Numbered from the stretch's first letter, positions 34,194-42,946 are shown. The stretch: 64,000 nucleotides of DNA from Brevibacterium sp. (GCF_031179145.1 NZ_JAPSIB010000004.1:124001-188000); one strand, 5' to 3'. Numbers and translations: made by a program. Notes: a model not told the origin generated them from the letters alone.

Positions 34194-34919
34194 ATGAATA
34201 CCGAACCGTCATCCCCGGCGATCCGCATCGATGACCTGGTCGTCGAGCGCGGCCACACCACGGTCCTCGACCACCTCAGCCTCAGCGTCGAGGCGGGCTC
34301 CATCACCGGACTGCTGGGTCCATCGGGGTCGGGCAAGACCACGCTGATGCGGGCGATCGTCGGGACGCAGAAGCTCACGAGCGGCAGCGTCACCGTGCTC
34401 GGCCATGCGGCCGGGGACAAGAGGCTGCGCACCCGCTTGGCCTACGTCACCCAATCGGCGAGCGTCTACGACGACCTGAGCGTGTGGGACAATCTCAGGT
34501 ACTTCGCCGCTATCCTCGGGGCCGAGGACGACATCGACGGAGTTCTGGCCGCGACCGACCTCGCCGATCTCGCGCGGCGCCGGGTGGGGGCGCTCTCAGG
34601 CGGGCAGAGGTCGCGGGTGTCCTTGGCGGCGGCCCTCCTCGGCGGACCCGACGTGCTTGTCCTCGATGAGCCGACGGTCGGCCTCGACCCGATCCTGCGT
34701 GCCTCCCTGTGGGATCTCTTCCACCGTCTCGCAGACGGCGGCGCCACACTCCTCGTGTCCAGCCATGTCATGGATGAGGCGACCCGCTGCGACGATCTGC
34801 TCCTGCTCTCCTCGGGTCGGCTCCTGGCCCAGGGCACGCCCGCCGGCCTCATCGAACGCACCGGGACGGACTCGATCGAAGCGGCCTTCATCAGCTGCGC
34901 CCGGGGAGGACAGTCATGA
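34194..34919 (+). CDS. ABC exporter ATP-binding protein (DrrA/CcmA-like)
   Basis: ATPase subunit of an ABC-2 exporter. Walker A GPSGSGKTT, Q-loop YVTQSAS, signature LSGGQRSRVS, Walker B VLVLDEPTVGLD, and the switch His in VSSHVMDE are all present. The ATG at 34194 follows GAGGAGG. At 241 residues it lacks the long C-terminal extension of drug exporters. It overlaps the permease gene by four bases. The substrate is unknown; drug, lipid or polysaccharide export are all possible for this class. Confidence 0.92.
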   Translation: MNTEPSSPAIRIDDLVVERGHTTVLDHLSLSVEAGSITGLLGPSGSGKTTLMRAIVGTQKLTSGSVTVLGHAAGDKRLRTRLAYVTQSASVYDDLSVWDNLRYFAAILGAEDDIDGVLAATDLADLARRRVGALSGGQRSRVSLAAALLGGPDVLVLDEPTVGLDPILRASLWDLFHRLADGGATLLVSSHVMDEATRCDDLLLLSSGRLLAQGTPAGLIERTGTDSIEAAFISCARGGQS

Positions 34920-35644
34920 ACCGCACCATCGCCACCACCCGCCGCGTGCTCACCCAGATCGCCCACGACAAGCGAACGCTGGGACTGCTCCTCGTCGTCC
35001 CCGCGCTGCTCATCGGCCTCGTCGCCTGGATCTTCTCCGAGACGCCGGTCTTCGACCACATCGCAGGGCAGTTGATCGCGATGTTCCCGTTCGTCACGAT
35101 GTTCCTCGTCACCTCGATCGCCACGCTGCGTGAGCGGCGGTCGGGCACCCTCGAACGTCTGCTCACCATGCCGGTGTCGAGGGCCGACTTCATCTTCGGC
35201 TACGCGATCGCCTTCGGCCTCCTCGCTCTCGCCCAGTCCATCATCTGCGTCAGCTGGGCAGTCTTCGTCTGCGGGTTCGACCCCGGCGATCATGTCGCCG
35301 TCTTCGTCGCCACCACGATGCTCAACGGGATCCTCGGCACGGCCTTCGGACTCTTCGCGAGTGCTTTCGCCGCCACCGAGTTCCAGGCCGTCCAATTCAT
35401 GCCGGCGCTCGTCTTCCCGCAGATCCTGCTCGCCGGACTGTTCCTGCCCACCGATCAGCTCCCGCGGGCGCTCGAGTTCGTCGCTCACCTGCTGCCGATG
35501 ACCTACGCCTTCGACGCCCTCACCGAGGTGACCGTCGCGAACCCCGACATGAGTGCCGTCGCGTTCGACAACGCCGTCCTCGGCGGATTCGTCGTGGTGC
35601 TCCTGACCTTGGGCTCTCTGTCGCTGCGCCGCCGGACCCGGTGA
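34916..35644 (+). CDS. ABC-2 type transporter permease
   Basis: Membrane partner of the preceding ATPase. Six hydrophobic segments are visible, starting LGLLLVVPALLIGLVAWIF, with the ABC-2 loop RERRSGTLERLLTMPVSRAD characteristic of DrrB/NodJ-like permeases and FPQILLAGLFLP later. The ATG overlaps the ATPase stop as ATGA, so the subunits are made in step. Substrate not predictable. Confidence 0.92.
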   Translation: MNRTIATTRRVLTQIAHDKRTLGLLLVVPALLIGLVAWIFSETPVFDHIAGQLIAMFPFVTMFLVTSIATLRERRSGTLERLLTMPVSRADFIFGYAIAFGLLALAQSIICVSWAVFVCGFDPGDHVAVFVATTMLNGILGTAFGLFASAFAATEFQAVQFMPALVFPQILLAGLFLPTDQLPRALEFVAHLLPMTYAFDALTEVTVANPDMSAVAFDNAVLGGFVVVLLTLGSLSLRRRTR

Positions 35645-35746
35645 ATCCCGGCAGCCGGAGCCGGTCCCGACGACGACTGAGCGGGTGGACCACGGCACCG
35701 CGATCTTTTGGTACGATGGTCTCTCGTGCGCTGGCAGCAGCGTTCG

Positions 35747-35819
35747 TCCTCCGTAGCTCAGTTGGCAGAGCATTCGACTGTTAATCGAAGGGTCGCTGGT
35801 TCGAGCCCAGCCGGGGGAG
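35747..35819 (+). tRNA. tRNA-Asn (GTT)
   Basis: Full cloverleaf of 73 bases. The acceptor stem TCCTCCG (35747-35753) pairs with CGGGGGA (35812-35818) with one G-T. The anticodon loop reads CTGTTAA with anticodon GTT at 35780-35782. The T arm is GCTGG-TTCGAGC-CCAGC and the discriminator is G. No CCA is encoded. Confidence 0.97.
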
Positions 35820-35827
35820 CTGGAGTT

Positions 35828-35853
35828 GGCCCCGTCGCATCTGCGGCGGGGCC
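35828..35853 (+). terminator. tRNA-Asn terminator
   Basis: Eleven-base arms GGCCCCGTCGC (35828-35838) and GCGGCGGGGCC (35843-35853), with one G-T, around ATCT, nine bases beyond the tRNA and followed by TTCGTC. Confidence 0.8.
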
Positions 35854-36096
35854 TTCGTCATCCCCCTGTCCGGTGCCGAACCTCGTGCGTCACCACGACG
35901 AACTGCGGTCGGTCCCGCGCGGAACTGTGTTGCCGCAGATTGCGATTCCGAAATTCCGCACGATTCGAAGTCCTCAGATTGCGGCGCAAATACGTGAGCT
36001 GGGTTACCTTTGAATTCTGGCCAAGGGCGTCCAGTCACCGGAAGGAGCGCCGAGCGCGGAAATCAACCTTGGCTTCGCCGCTTCGGCCCACAACTC

Positions 36097-38055
36097 ATGA
36101 ACAAAGAACAGGACAAAACTCGAGAGCTCATAGAGTTCCTCAAGAACCCCACCACGAAGCTGCGGCCGTTTCGGCCCAAAGGCCTCGACCCGATCGTCTT
36201 CGGAGTCTCTGCAGTCCTCGCGGTCGCATTCGTCGCCTGGGGCTTCATCTCCCCCGAAGGACTGGGTGCGGTCGCGGGCTCTGCACTGACCAATGTCATG
36301 GACAACTTCGGATGGCTCTTCGTCATCGCCGCGACGATCTTCACGGTCTTCGTCATCGTTGTCGCAGTGAGCAAGTTCGGGCGGATTCCCCTGGGCAAGG
36401 ACGACGAGGTGCCCGAATTCAGGACGTCCTCGTGGATCGCAATGATGTTCGCCACCGGCATGGGAATCGGGCTCGTGTTCTACGGCGTCGGCGAACCGCT
36501 CTTCTTCTACATGTCTCCGCCACCCGGCACGGTCGAGGGGTCGAGTCCCGAGGCGTTGGACGTAGCCATGGGCACCACCCTGTTCCACTGGACCCTCTAC
36601 CCGTGGGCGATGTACGCCATTGTCGGACTCGGAGTCGCCTACGGAACCTTCCGCCTCGGTCGCTCCCAGCTCTTCTCGTCCATGTTCACCTCGATCTTCG
36701 GCGAACGCGCCGTCCACGGTGCGGGCGGGAAGGTCATCAACATCCTCGCGATCCTCGCCACCCTGTTCGGCTCGGCCTGCTCACTCGGCCTCGGTGCGAT
36801 CCAGATCGGCGGTGGAATCGAATCAGCGGGATTCCTCGACAACGTCACCTCTCCCGTTCTCGTCATCATCATCGCGATCCTCACCGCAGCCTTCGTCGCC
36901 TCGGCGGTGTCGGGAATCGAGAAGGGCATCCAGTGGCTGTCGAACATCAACATGGTGCTCGCAATCATCATCGCCCTCATCGTCTTCATCGGCGGGCCGA
37001 CGCTGTTCATCCTCAACGTCGTCCCCTCGGCGGTCGGCTCTCTCATCAGCGACCTCCCGGCCATGGCTTCTCGCACAGCCGCTGACGGCGGGCAGACCGT
37101 CTCCGATTGGCTCTCGAGCTGGACAGTCTTCTACTGGGCGTGGTGGATATCCTGGTCGCCCTTCGTCGGTCTCTTCATCGCCCGCATCTCCCGTGGACGC
37201 ACGATCCGCCAGTTCGTCACCGGCGTCCTCGTCGTGCCGTCGGTCATCTCGCTCATCTGGTTCGCGATCTTCGGCGGTGGCGCCATCGGCATGCAGGAGA
37301 GAGCCGAACGCGGCCAGGGCACGGTCGAGCAGCTCGCGAGCATCGTCGACGGAGCGCCCGACATCAACTTCGACCTCATCCTGTTCGACGTGCTGCGGGC
37401 TCTGCCTCTCCCGAGCATCATCTCCATCATCCTCATGATCGTCACCGTCGTCCTCATCGGAATCTTCTTCGTCACGGGCGCGGATTCCGCGTCGATCGTC
37501 ATGGGTGGGCTGAGCGAGAACGGTGCGGTCGAGCCGCGCAAGAAGACCGTGATCTTCTGGGGCGTGGCCACCGGTGCGGTCGCGGCGGTGATGCTGCTGG
37601 CAGGCGGCGAGGACCCAGCCGCGGCGCTCAACGGGCTGAAGAACATCACGATCGTGTCAGCTCTGCCGTTCGTCATCGTCATGCTCCTGCTCTGCGTCGC
37701 ACTGTGGCGGGACCTGCGCCATGATCCGCTCATCATCAAACGGGAGCTCGCCACCCACCTGCTCGACGACACGGTCGCGACCGCCGTTGACGAGTACAAC
37801 GGTGAGCTGTTCGGTCTGAGCACGCAGGAGATGTCCGTGATCACGGAGGAAGACCTCGCCAAGGCCGGCCGTACGACCCCGATCAACGACGTCAGGCCGG
37901 CGTCCGACCGTCTGGGGACAGCGGACGACCGTCTGGGGACCGCCGACAGCCTGCGGACAGCCGACAGCCTGGGGACCGCCGACGATGCGGCGACCGGCGT
38001 CGGATCGAAGTCCTCGGCTCCCGCTGAGCCCGTCGTCAAGGACCCGCTGCCCTGA
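36097..38055 (+). CDS. BCCT-family osmolyte (betaine/choline/carnitine-type) transporter
   Basis: Sodium- or proton-coupled carrier for trimethylammonium compatible solutes. About 12 membrane helices; the Trp-rich BCCT signature FYWAWWISWSPFVGLFIARI and GMGIGLVFYGVGEP are clear. The N-terminal basic segment and a ~120-residue cytosolic C-terminus suggest osmosensing as in BetP. The C-terminus ends in tandem DRLGTAD / SLGTAD repeats (residues ~604-629). The start is uncertain: ATG 36097 lacks a close ribosome site, and GGAAGGAG lies about 50 bases upstream; a TTG at 36010 would extend it by 29 residues. Confidence 0.92.
   Translation: MNKEQDKTRELIEFLKNPTTKLRPFRPKGLDPIVFGVSAVLAVAFVAWGFISPEGLGAVAGSALTNVMDNFGWLFVIAATIFTVFVIVVAVSKFGRIPLGKDDEVPEFRTSSWIAMMFATGMGIGLVFYGVGEPLFFYMSPPPGTVEGSSPEALDVAMGTTLFHWTLYPWAMYAIVGLGVAYGTFRLGRSQLFSSMFTSIFGERAVHGAGGKVINILAILATLFGSACSLGLGAIQIGGGIESAGFLDNVTSPVLVIIIAILTAAFVASAVSGIEKGIQWLSNINMVLAIIIALIVFIGGPTLFILNVVPSAVGSLISDLPAMASRTAADGGQTVSDWLSSWTVFYWAWWISWSPFVGLFIARISRGRTIRQFVTGVLVVPSVISLIWFAIFGGGAIGMQERAERGQGTVEQLASIVDGAPDINFDLILFDVLRALPLPSIISIILMIVTVVLIGIFFVTGADSASIVMGGLSENGAVEPRKKTVIFWGVATGAVAAVMLLAGGEDPAAALNGLKNITIVSALPFVIVMLLLCVALWRDLRHDPLIIKRELATHLLDDTVATAVDEYNGELFGLSTQEMSVITEEDLAKAGRTTPINDVRPASDRLGTADDRLGTADSLRTADSLGTADDAATGVGSKSSAPAEPVVKDPLP
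37906..37983. repeat. In-frame short tandem repeat at the BCCT C-terminus
   Basis: Two 21-base units (37906-37926 and 37927-37947) encode DRLGTAD; two 18-base units (37948-37965 and 37966-37983) encode SLRTAD and SLGTAD. All keep the reading frame. Confidence 0.8.
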
Positions 38056-38063
38056 CGCACGGC

Positions 38064-38082
38064 CCGGCTCCCGCGGAGCCGG
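38064..38082 (+). terminator. BCCT gene terminator
   Basis: Perfect eight-base arms CCGGCTCC (38064-38071) and GGAGCCGG (38075-38082) around CGC, nine bases after the BCCT stop. No strong T-run follows. Confidence 0.6.
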
Positions 38083-38109
38083 AAAGTTCGGGACCCTCTG
38101 CCAAAACGC

Positions 38110-38156
38110 ACAGCTGCGACCTGCAGGTGAACATGTCACCCGCAGGTCGCGGCTGT
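38110..38156. terminator. Long hairpin between the BCCT gene and the mutM fragment
   Basis: Arms at 38110-38130 and 38136-38156 match at 19 of 21 positions (ACAGCYGCGACCTGCRGGTGA) around ACATG. On the minus strand the stem is followed by GCGTTTTGG, so it could terminate transcription coming from the mutM fragment; it may also act for the plus strand. Confidence 0.7.
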
Positions 38157-38170
38157 CTGCGGCACCGCTG

Positions 38171-38329
38171 TCAGCGGTACCGCGGTGCCTTCTGGCAGCT
38201 CGGACAGAAGTGCGAGGAACGGCCGCCGATGACGAGGCGACGGATCTCGGTCCCGCACCGCACACACTCCTGGCCACCGCGCCCATAGACGAGCAGCGCG
38301 CGGTCCCGTGCGCTCGAAACTCCCGCCAC
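38171..38329 (-). pseudogene. Isolated C-terminal zinc-finger fragment of MutM/Fpg
   Basis: Reading from a GTG at 38329 gives 52 residues that are a near copy of the end of the intact MutM at 47128: DRALLVYGRGGQECVRCG, then GGRSSHFCPSCQKAPRYR and stop. By my count 34 of 44 aligned residues are identical, including all four zinc Cys (two CxxC pairs). The catalytic N-terminus and helix-two-turn-helix domain are absent. The intact gene lies about 9 kb away in the same orientation. It may be the displaced original 3' end of mutM, or the remnant of a second Fpg/Nei paralogue; expression as a tiny zinc-finger protein cannot be excluded. Confidence 0.85.
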
Positions 38330-38356
38330 GCGCGAGTGACGATCTAGGCTCGACTC

Positions 38357-38617
38357 ATGGCCGATCAGCAGACAGGGCGGGCGGAGATCGTTCCGAATCC
38401 GACGATGCCGAACGTCGACGCCTCGATTGCCGAGCAGTTCTCCTCGGTCTTCTCATGGATGAGCTCTCTTTCTCCTGCCGAGCGAGAAGCGTGCGCGGAG
38501 GACCTCGCATCAGCGGCGGGAACCGAGTCGTTGGTTTCCGAACTGAGGTCGTGGAAGGAAACCGCTGCGGCCGTTGCAGCCGGGTCCCGCGCGGTCGAAC
38601 TCGAGTGGCTCGACTAG
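38357..38617 (+). CDS. Small hypothetical protein
   Basis: An 86-residue, mostly helical, acidic protein (IAEQFSSVFSWMSSLSPAER, CAEDLASAAGTE, LRSWKETAAAVAAGS). I do not recognise the family. Composition and the amphipathic helices make a real gene plausible, and a strong terminator on the same strand follows at 38671-38712. The ribosome site is weak. It starts right after the mutM fragment on the opposite strand, so it may be part of the inserted segment. Confidence 0.6.
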   Translation: MADQQTGRAEIVPNPTMPNVDASIAEQFSSVFSWMSSLSPAEREACAEDLASAAGTESLVSELRSWKETAAAVAAGSRAVELEWLD

Positions 38618-38670
38618 GACGGCGGCCCTGCGTCGTCAGACCGGCCTCGAGCTATGCTCGTGCCATCACG

Positions 38671-38712
38671 ATCAGCCCGTGGCCGCAAAGGCGCGGGCTG
38701 ATTTTCTTCTTC
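38671..38712 (+). terminator. Rho-independent terminator
   Basis: Arms ATCAGCCCG (38671-38679) and CGGGCTGAT (38694-38702) followed by TTTTCTTCTT. It lies after the small plus-strand gene and before the convergent hydrolase gene. Confidence 0.85.
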
Positions 38713-38757
38713 CAGGGAGGACCACGGGTCGATCGACGACCTGGTCGACCTCGCGCG

Positions 38758-39927
38758 TCACTTCAGGTTCTCGAAGAAGAACGTCTCGATACGATCAAAC
38801 GGGATCCGGCCCTTGCGGTCATAGAGGTCGACGTGGTCGGCCTCGGGAACGATCACGAGCTCGGTGTCCGTCGGTGAGTCCTTGTGGACGTCCTCGGAGT
38901 AATAGCGGGAGTGAGCGTTCGCTCCGGCCGCGAGCAGGACCGGGCACGAGAGCCGGTCGAGGTGGGCCATGAGCGGGAAGCCGAAGAACGATGCAGGTGT
39001 CGTCGCAGTCCAGGCGGTGTTGGAGTTGATAGACCGCTTGTGATAACCCCGGTCAGTGCGGTAATAGTCGAAGAAGCTCGCAGTGACCGGATCGGCGTCC
39101 TCGGGAAGCGTCTCCGGCAGCACTCTGTCGCCGGTGACGATGTTGCCGTGCTCGTCGAAGGGCACTTCATGCAATCCACGGGCGGGAGTGCCGTTCTCAG
39201 CGTCGACCCACCGCTGCCGACTGTAGTAGTCCGCGACGGCGCGCTGCTGCTCAGGAGTGTAGTAGTCCTGGTGGCCGCGGGAGATGCTGCGCGACATGTC
39301 GTACATCGACGTAGTGGCGACGGCCTTGATCCGGCTGTCGGAAGTCGCTGCGGTGATCGCCATGCCGCTCAACCCACAGATGGCCTGTAGGCCGATTCGC
39401 TCACGATCGACTCGGCGCTGCAGCCCGAGGAAGTCCACGGTCGCACTGAAGTCCTCGGTGAAGATATCGGGGGACGCGACGTCGCGGACATCTCCGCCGC
39501 TCTGGCCGGTGAATGAGGGGTCGAAAGCGAGTGCGACGAACCCGCGGCTGGCGAGCTCATTGGCGTACAGGCCGGATGACTGTTCCTTCACCGCACCGAA
39601 CGGGCCGCTCACCGCCAGTGCAGGAAGCTTGCCGGACGCGTCCTTCGGAACGTACAGGTCGCCGACGATCTCGATGCCGAAGCGGTTCCGGTAGCGCACC
39701 GGGGTGCGCCGCACCCGGTCGCTCAGCTCGAAGGTGTAGCCTCCTCGCCCCGTGGCCGCCGGCGAACCGCCGTCGGGAGCCGCCGACACCGGCGAGGCGG
39801 TCAGCGCGCTGGTCGCACCAATGACGCCGAGGGCCGTCCCCGCCCCCACGGCCTTCAGCACTCTGCGTCGTTCCATCGTGTGAGGCTGCGAGGTGCCGTT
39901 CTCAATGTTGGTCGATTCCATGTCCAC
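38758..39927 (-). CDS. Tat-exported alpha/beta hydrolase
   Basis: A 389-residue protein with a twin-arginine signal (ERRRVLKAVGAG followed by a hydrophobic stretch and ASPVSAA), so it is exported folded. The mature part is an alpha/beta hydrolase of the dienelactone-hydrolase/YcjY kind: LPALAVSGPFGAVKEQ, GFVALAFDPSFTGQSGG, a nucleophile elbow in ICGLSGMAI (Cys or Ser; I cannot decide which acts), and a likely catalytic His in EADHVDLYD. Substrate unknown. It may start at GTG 39927 or ATG 39921. It is divergent from the DUF6152 gene across a 270-base gap carrying a 13-bp inverted repeat. Confidence 0.88.
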   Translation of the reverse strand: MDMESTNIENGTSQPHTMERRRVLKAVGAGTALGVIGATSALTASPVSAAPDGGSPAATGRGGYTFELSDRVRRTPVRYRNRFGIEIVGDLYVPKDASGKLPALAVSGPFGAVKEQSSGLYANELASRGFVALAFDPSFTGQSGGDVRDVASPDIFTEDFSATVDFLGLQRRVDRERIGLQAICGLSGMAITAATSDSRIKAVATTSMYDMSRSISRGHQDYYTPEQQRAVADYYSRQRWVDAENGTPARGLHEVPFDEHGNIVTGDRVLPETLPEDADPVTASFFDYYRTDRGYHKRSINSNTAWTATTPASFFGFPLMAHLDRLSCPVLLAAGANAHSRYYSEDVHKDSPTDTELVIVPEADHVDLYDRKGRIPFDRIETFFFENLK

Positions 39928-40027
39928 GGTTTCCTAACTGTTGCGTTCACTTTCGGCGGTGACGCCGTCACTCCCGGGCGGCAGCGTCGTCTCGCTCGTA
40001 CGGCCAACGCTATGCACGGCGTGGCCG

Positions 40028-40073
40028 GCGTGGGAGTCCCTTTCGGTACCTGCCCCGGCCGGGACTCCCACGC
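40028..40073. promoter_or_regulatory. Perfect 13-bp inverted repeat in a divergent promoter region
   Basis: Arms GCGTGGGAGTCCC (40028-40040) and GGGACTCCCACGC (40061-40073) flank 20 bases, midway between the divergent hydrolase and DUF6152 genes. Position suits an operator controlling both; a transcript hairpin is the alternative. Confidence 0.55.
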
Positions 40074-40196
40074 GTCTGCCTGCGGTGGTGGAGTGGGTGG
40101 AGACAGAGCAGACCGGCGTCATGTCGCCCGCAGAATGCTGAATCCCGATCCCAGGCTCAGCAGACGAAAGTCGCGTCGCCCCATCAGAGAGGACCG

Positions 40197-40967
40197 ATGA
40201 CAATGACCACCTCCACGCGTACCGTCCAACCACTGTGGCGCAGCCTCGTGGCCACGGCGGCGCTCCTCGCCGTGGCAGCGACCGCGCTGCTCCCGGCATC
40301 GCCGGCCGCCGCGCATCACGGCTGGGACGGCTTCGAGACCAACGAGCTCGTCTACATCGCCGGCACCGTCTCCTCCGAGGGAAGCTGGGGCGACCCGCAT
40401 TCGCACTTCGACGTGACCCTGGATGCCGAGCTCCCCGCCGACACGCCAGAACTGACGATCCCCGAAGAGCTCTCGGGCCCTGAGGACCGCGTCCGAGTCG
40501 AGGCCGCTCTCGCCTATGGCGGCCGTCATGACGACCTCGAGATCGTCATCGCTCCGCCGTGGTGGTCGAGCAGCAATGGTCTGGACCGCTCGCTGGAGGT
40601 CGGAGAACGCTTCCACGGCGTCGGATACATCAACAGCACCGATGATGGCCTCTTCCGGCCGGTCGCATTCTGGTACGGAGACGACAATGCGCCCGTCAAC
40701 CAGGTGATCGGCAACTCGCTCCCGATCAGGGCACCTTTGCCGGGCGATGCGGAAGCCGGCAATGAACCTGCAGGTGATCCGTCTGAAGCGGACGATCCCA
40801 TGGAGATGACCGCTCCGGCAGAGGAGGCCGGGACCGCAACAGACGGCGGCTCCCAGCCGTGGACCGTCTGGGCGGTATTCGGTGCTGTTGTCCTCGTGGT
40901 CCTTGCGGGCGGAATCGTCTATGTGCGCCGCCGCACCCGTCATCTTGAGCGGAACTCTGATGCCTGA
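40197..40967 (+). CDS. DUF6152-like exported protein with C-terminal membrane anchor
   Basis: A 256-residue protein with an N-terminal signal peptide ending ASPAAAHHG, so the mature protein begins with the His-His-Gly-Trp motif seen in DUF6152 proteins, followed by VYIAGTVSSEGSWGDPHSHFDV. The middle has APPWWSSSNGL and ERFHGVGYINSTDDGLFRPVAF. An acidic linker leads to one C-terminal membrane helix (WAVFGAVVLVVLAGGIVYV) and a basic tail. The N-terminal His pair and DPHSHF suggest metal binding, which is inference only. It overlaps the next gene by 8 bases. Confidence 0.82.
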   Translation: MTMTTSTRTVQPLWRSLVATAALLAVAATALLPASPAAAHHGWDGFETNELVYIAGTVSSEGSWGDPHSHFDVTLDAELPADTPELTIPEELSGPEDRVRVEAALAYGGRHDDLEIVIAPPWWSSSNGLDRSLEVGERFHGVGYINSTDDGLFRPVAFWYGDDNAPVNQVIGNSLPIRAPLPGDAEAGNEPAGDPSEADDPMEMTAPAEEAGTATDGGSQPWTVWAVFGAVVLVVLAGGIVYVRRRTRHLERNSDA

Positions 40968-41454
40968 CTGGCTCGAACAGGTTCTGCATCTGCTGCAGGA
41001 ATCGCCGCTTGGCGAGGCCGTGCGTTCCACTCCCTTCATGTATCCGACGCTCGAGAGCCTCCACATCCTCGGGATCGCCGTGCTCGTCGGTCCGGCCTTC
41101 GCGTTCGACCTCCGGCTGCTGGGCATCGGGCACAATCTGGTGCCTGTCACGGAGGCCGCACGCTATCTCCTTCCCGTTTCTCACTTCGGACTGGGCATCG
41201 CCGTCGTCACCGGCGTGCTGCTGCTCAGTTCGCAGGCCGTCGGTGTCGCCGGCTCCGGCGCTGCCCCGTGGAAGCTCGGCCTCCTGCTCCTGGCCGGGCT
41301 CAACGCCCTCGTATTCCACCGCGGTGTCTACCGGAGAGTCTTCCAGTGGGCGGACACCGATGCCACGTCGATTGCGGCCCGCGTCTCGGCGGTCGTCTCC
41401 ATGATGACGTGGACGGGTGTGATCTTCGCAGGACGGTTCCTGGCCTACGTCTGA
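40960..41454 (+). CDS. DUF6644-like multi-pass membrane protein
   Basis: A 164-residue protein with four or five membrane helices (LHILGIAVLVGPAFAFDLRL, FGLGIAVVTGVLLLSS, LGLLLLAGLNALVFH, VSMMTWTGVIFAGRFLAYV). The N-terminal SPLGEAVRSTPFMYPTLESL stretch is typical of a family often found beside DUF6152 genes. The ATG at 40960 lies inside the end of the upstream gene, so the two are translationally coupled. Function unknown; conserved His and Arg in and near the helices could bind haem or metal, but I cannot show it. Confidence 0.8.
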   Translation: MPDWLEQVLHLLQESPLGEAVRSTPFMYPTLESLHILGIAVLVGPAFAFDLRLLGIGHNLVPVTEAARYLLPVSHFGLGIAVVTGVLLLSSQAVGVAGSGAAPWKLGLLLLAGLNALVFHRGVYRRVFQWADTDATSIAARVSAVVSMMTWTGVIFAGRFLAYV

Positions 41455-41516
41455 AGGTCCGCGACCGGCGGCTCCCGCTTCATCATCGACACTCACCCCT
41501 GTAAGGAGAACCCGAC

Positions 41517-42890
41517 ATGACCGAGATCACGAGGCGTGGTCGCATGGATCGTGGGCATCGCCGCGGCGTCCGCTCCGACCGAGACATCGACGCCGAGTCT
41601 GCCCCCGCATCCCGTTACCCGTCCGAAGGATCCCGCCCCGTCATGCCCCAAGCAGCCGCAAGAGCCGCCGCCGGAACCGCCCGGCTGCCGCTGTTGATCT
41701 ACGTCCTCGCCATCGGGGTGTTCCTGATGGGCACCACCGAGTTCATCGTCGCGGGCATCCTCCCCGAGATCGCGACCGACCTCGGCGTCGGCGTCGCCGA
41801 CGCCGGCCTGATGATCACCGTCTTCGCGATCGGCATGATCATCGGCACGCCGCTGATGGCGATCGCCACGCTCAAGCTCCAGCGCCGCCTCGCGCTCTCC
41901 CTCGCCCTGGTCGTGTTCGCGATCGGCCACGTCGTCGTCGCCCTCACCTCCAGCTTTCCGCTCATCCTCGGCATGCGCTTCGTGACCGCACTGGCCACCG
42001 GCGCGTTCTGGGCCGTCTCCGCCGTCGTCGCCGCGAAGGCCGTGGGCCCGCGGCTCAGCTCGAAGGCGCTCGGCATCGTGCTCGGCGGCGGGATGCTCGC
42101 CAACGTCATCGGCGTGCCGCTGGGCGCATTCGCCGGGCAGGCGATCGGGTGGCGCGGCCCGTTCTGGGCCCTTGCCCTCCTCGCTCTGATCGCCGTGCTC
42201 CCGATCCTCAAGCAGGTTCCCGTCGACCCGGCGGAAGGCCCGGTCCCCTCGGTCCACGCCGAGATCGCCGGCCTGCGCGACCTGCGCATCTGGCTCGTCC
42301 TCGGCGGCGCGGCCATCGTCTGCGGCTCGTCGCTGGCCGCCTACAGCTTCATCTCCCCGCTGCTGACCGAGAACACCGGCATGGCCGCCTCGACCGTCCC
42401 GCTTGTGCTGCTGGCCTACGGCCTCGGCGCGCTGATCGGCTCCAACCTCGGCGGCGCGCTGGGCACCCACCGTCCCTACGGCGTGCTGTTCACCGCCGCC
42501 GCCGTGACGCTCTTGGTCCTCGTCGGCCTCGCCCTCTTCTCCCACTCGGTGTTCGCCACTGTGGCCCTGGTGTTCCTGCTGGGCCTGTTCGGCATGGCCA
42601 CCAATCCGATCCTCATCGGCAAGGCCGTCGGGTACGCCGACGAAGCGCCCACGCTGGCCTCCGCCCTCGCCACCTCCGCGTTCAACGTGGGCACCGCCGT
42701 CGGCTCCTGGGTCGCCGGGTTCGCCCTCGAGTCCGCGCTCGGAGCGACTGGACCGGTCGTCGTCGGAGCGGCCATCGCGGCGCTGTACTTCCTCCCGCTC
42801 AGCGCCCTGGTCGTCAAGGACCGCCGCGCCGAGCGCCGGATCCTGAAGGACACTCGGCCGGACGGCGAGCCCATCGTGGTCGAGGCCTGA
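41517..42890 (+). CDS. MFS exporter, AraJ/Cmx-like DHA1 family
   Basis: Twelve-helix proton-coupled exporter. The first helix ends MGTTEFIVAGILPEIATDLG, the mark of the AraJ/chloramphenicol-efflux-type subgroup, and the loop 2-3 region follows normally. A ~50-residue basic N-terminal extension precedes helix 1. AAGGAG lies before the ATG. Substrate unknown: sugar, arabinoside or drug efflux are known in the subgroup. It is followed by a terminator and then by the MmyB regulator gene, which might control it. Confidence 0.9.
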   Translation: MTEITRRGRMDRGHRRGVRSDRDIDAESAPASRYPSEGSRPVMPQAAARAAAGTARLPLLIYVLAIGVFLMGTTEFIVAGILPEIATDLGVGVADAGLMITVFAIGMIIGTPLMAIATLKLQRRLALSLALVVFAIGHVVVALTSSFPLILGMRFVTALATGAFWAVSAVVAAKAVGPRLSSKALGIVLGGGMLANVIGVPLGAFAGQAIGWRGPFWALALLALIAVLPILKQVPVDPAEGPVPSVHAEIAGLRDLRIWLVLGGAAIVCGSSLAAYSFISPLLTENTGMAASTVPLVLLAYGLGALIGSNLGGALGTHRPYGVLFTAAAVTLLVLVGLALFSHSVFATVALVFLLGLFGMATNPILIGKAVGYADEAPTLASALATSAFNVGTAVGSWVAGFALESALGATGPVVVGAAIAALYFLPLSALVVKDRRAERRILKDTRPDGEPIVVEA

Positions 42891-42912
42891 CCGCTCCGGC
42901 CGGAACGAAGGG

Positions 42913-42946
42913 ACGCCCCGGACTCGCGAGAGGCGAGGCGGGGCGT
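42913..42946 (+). terminator. MFS gene terminator
   Basis: Arms ACGCCCCG (42913-42920) and CGGGGCGT (42939-42946) with a smaller CTCGC stem in the loop, followed by TCTCTCGTCTC, 23 bases beyond the MFS stop. Confidence 0.7.
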
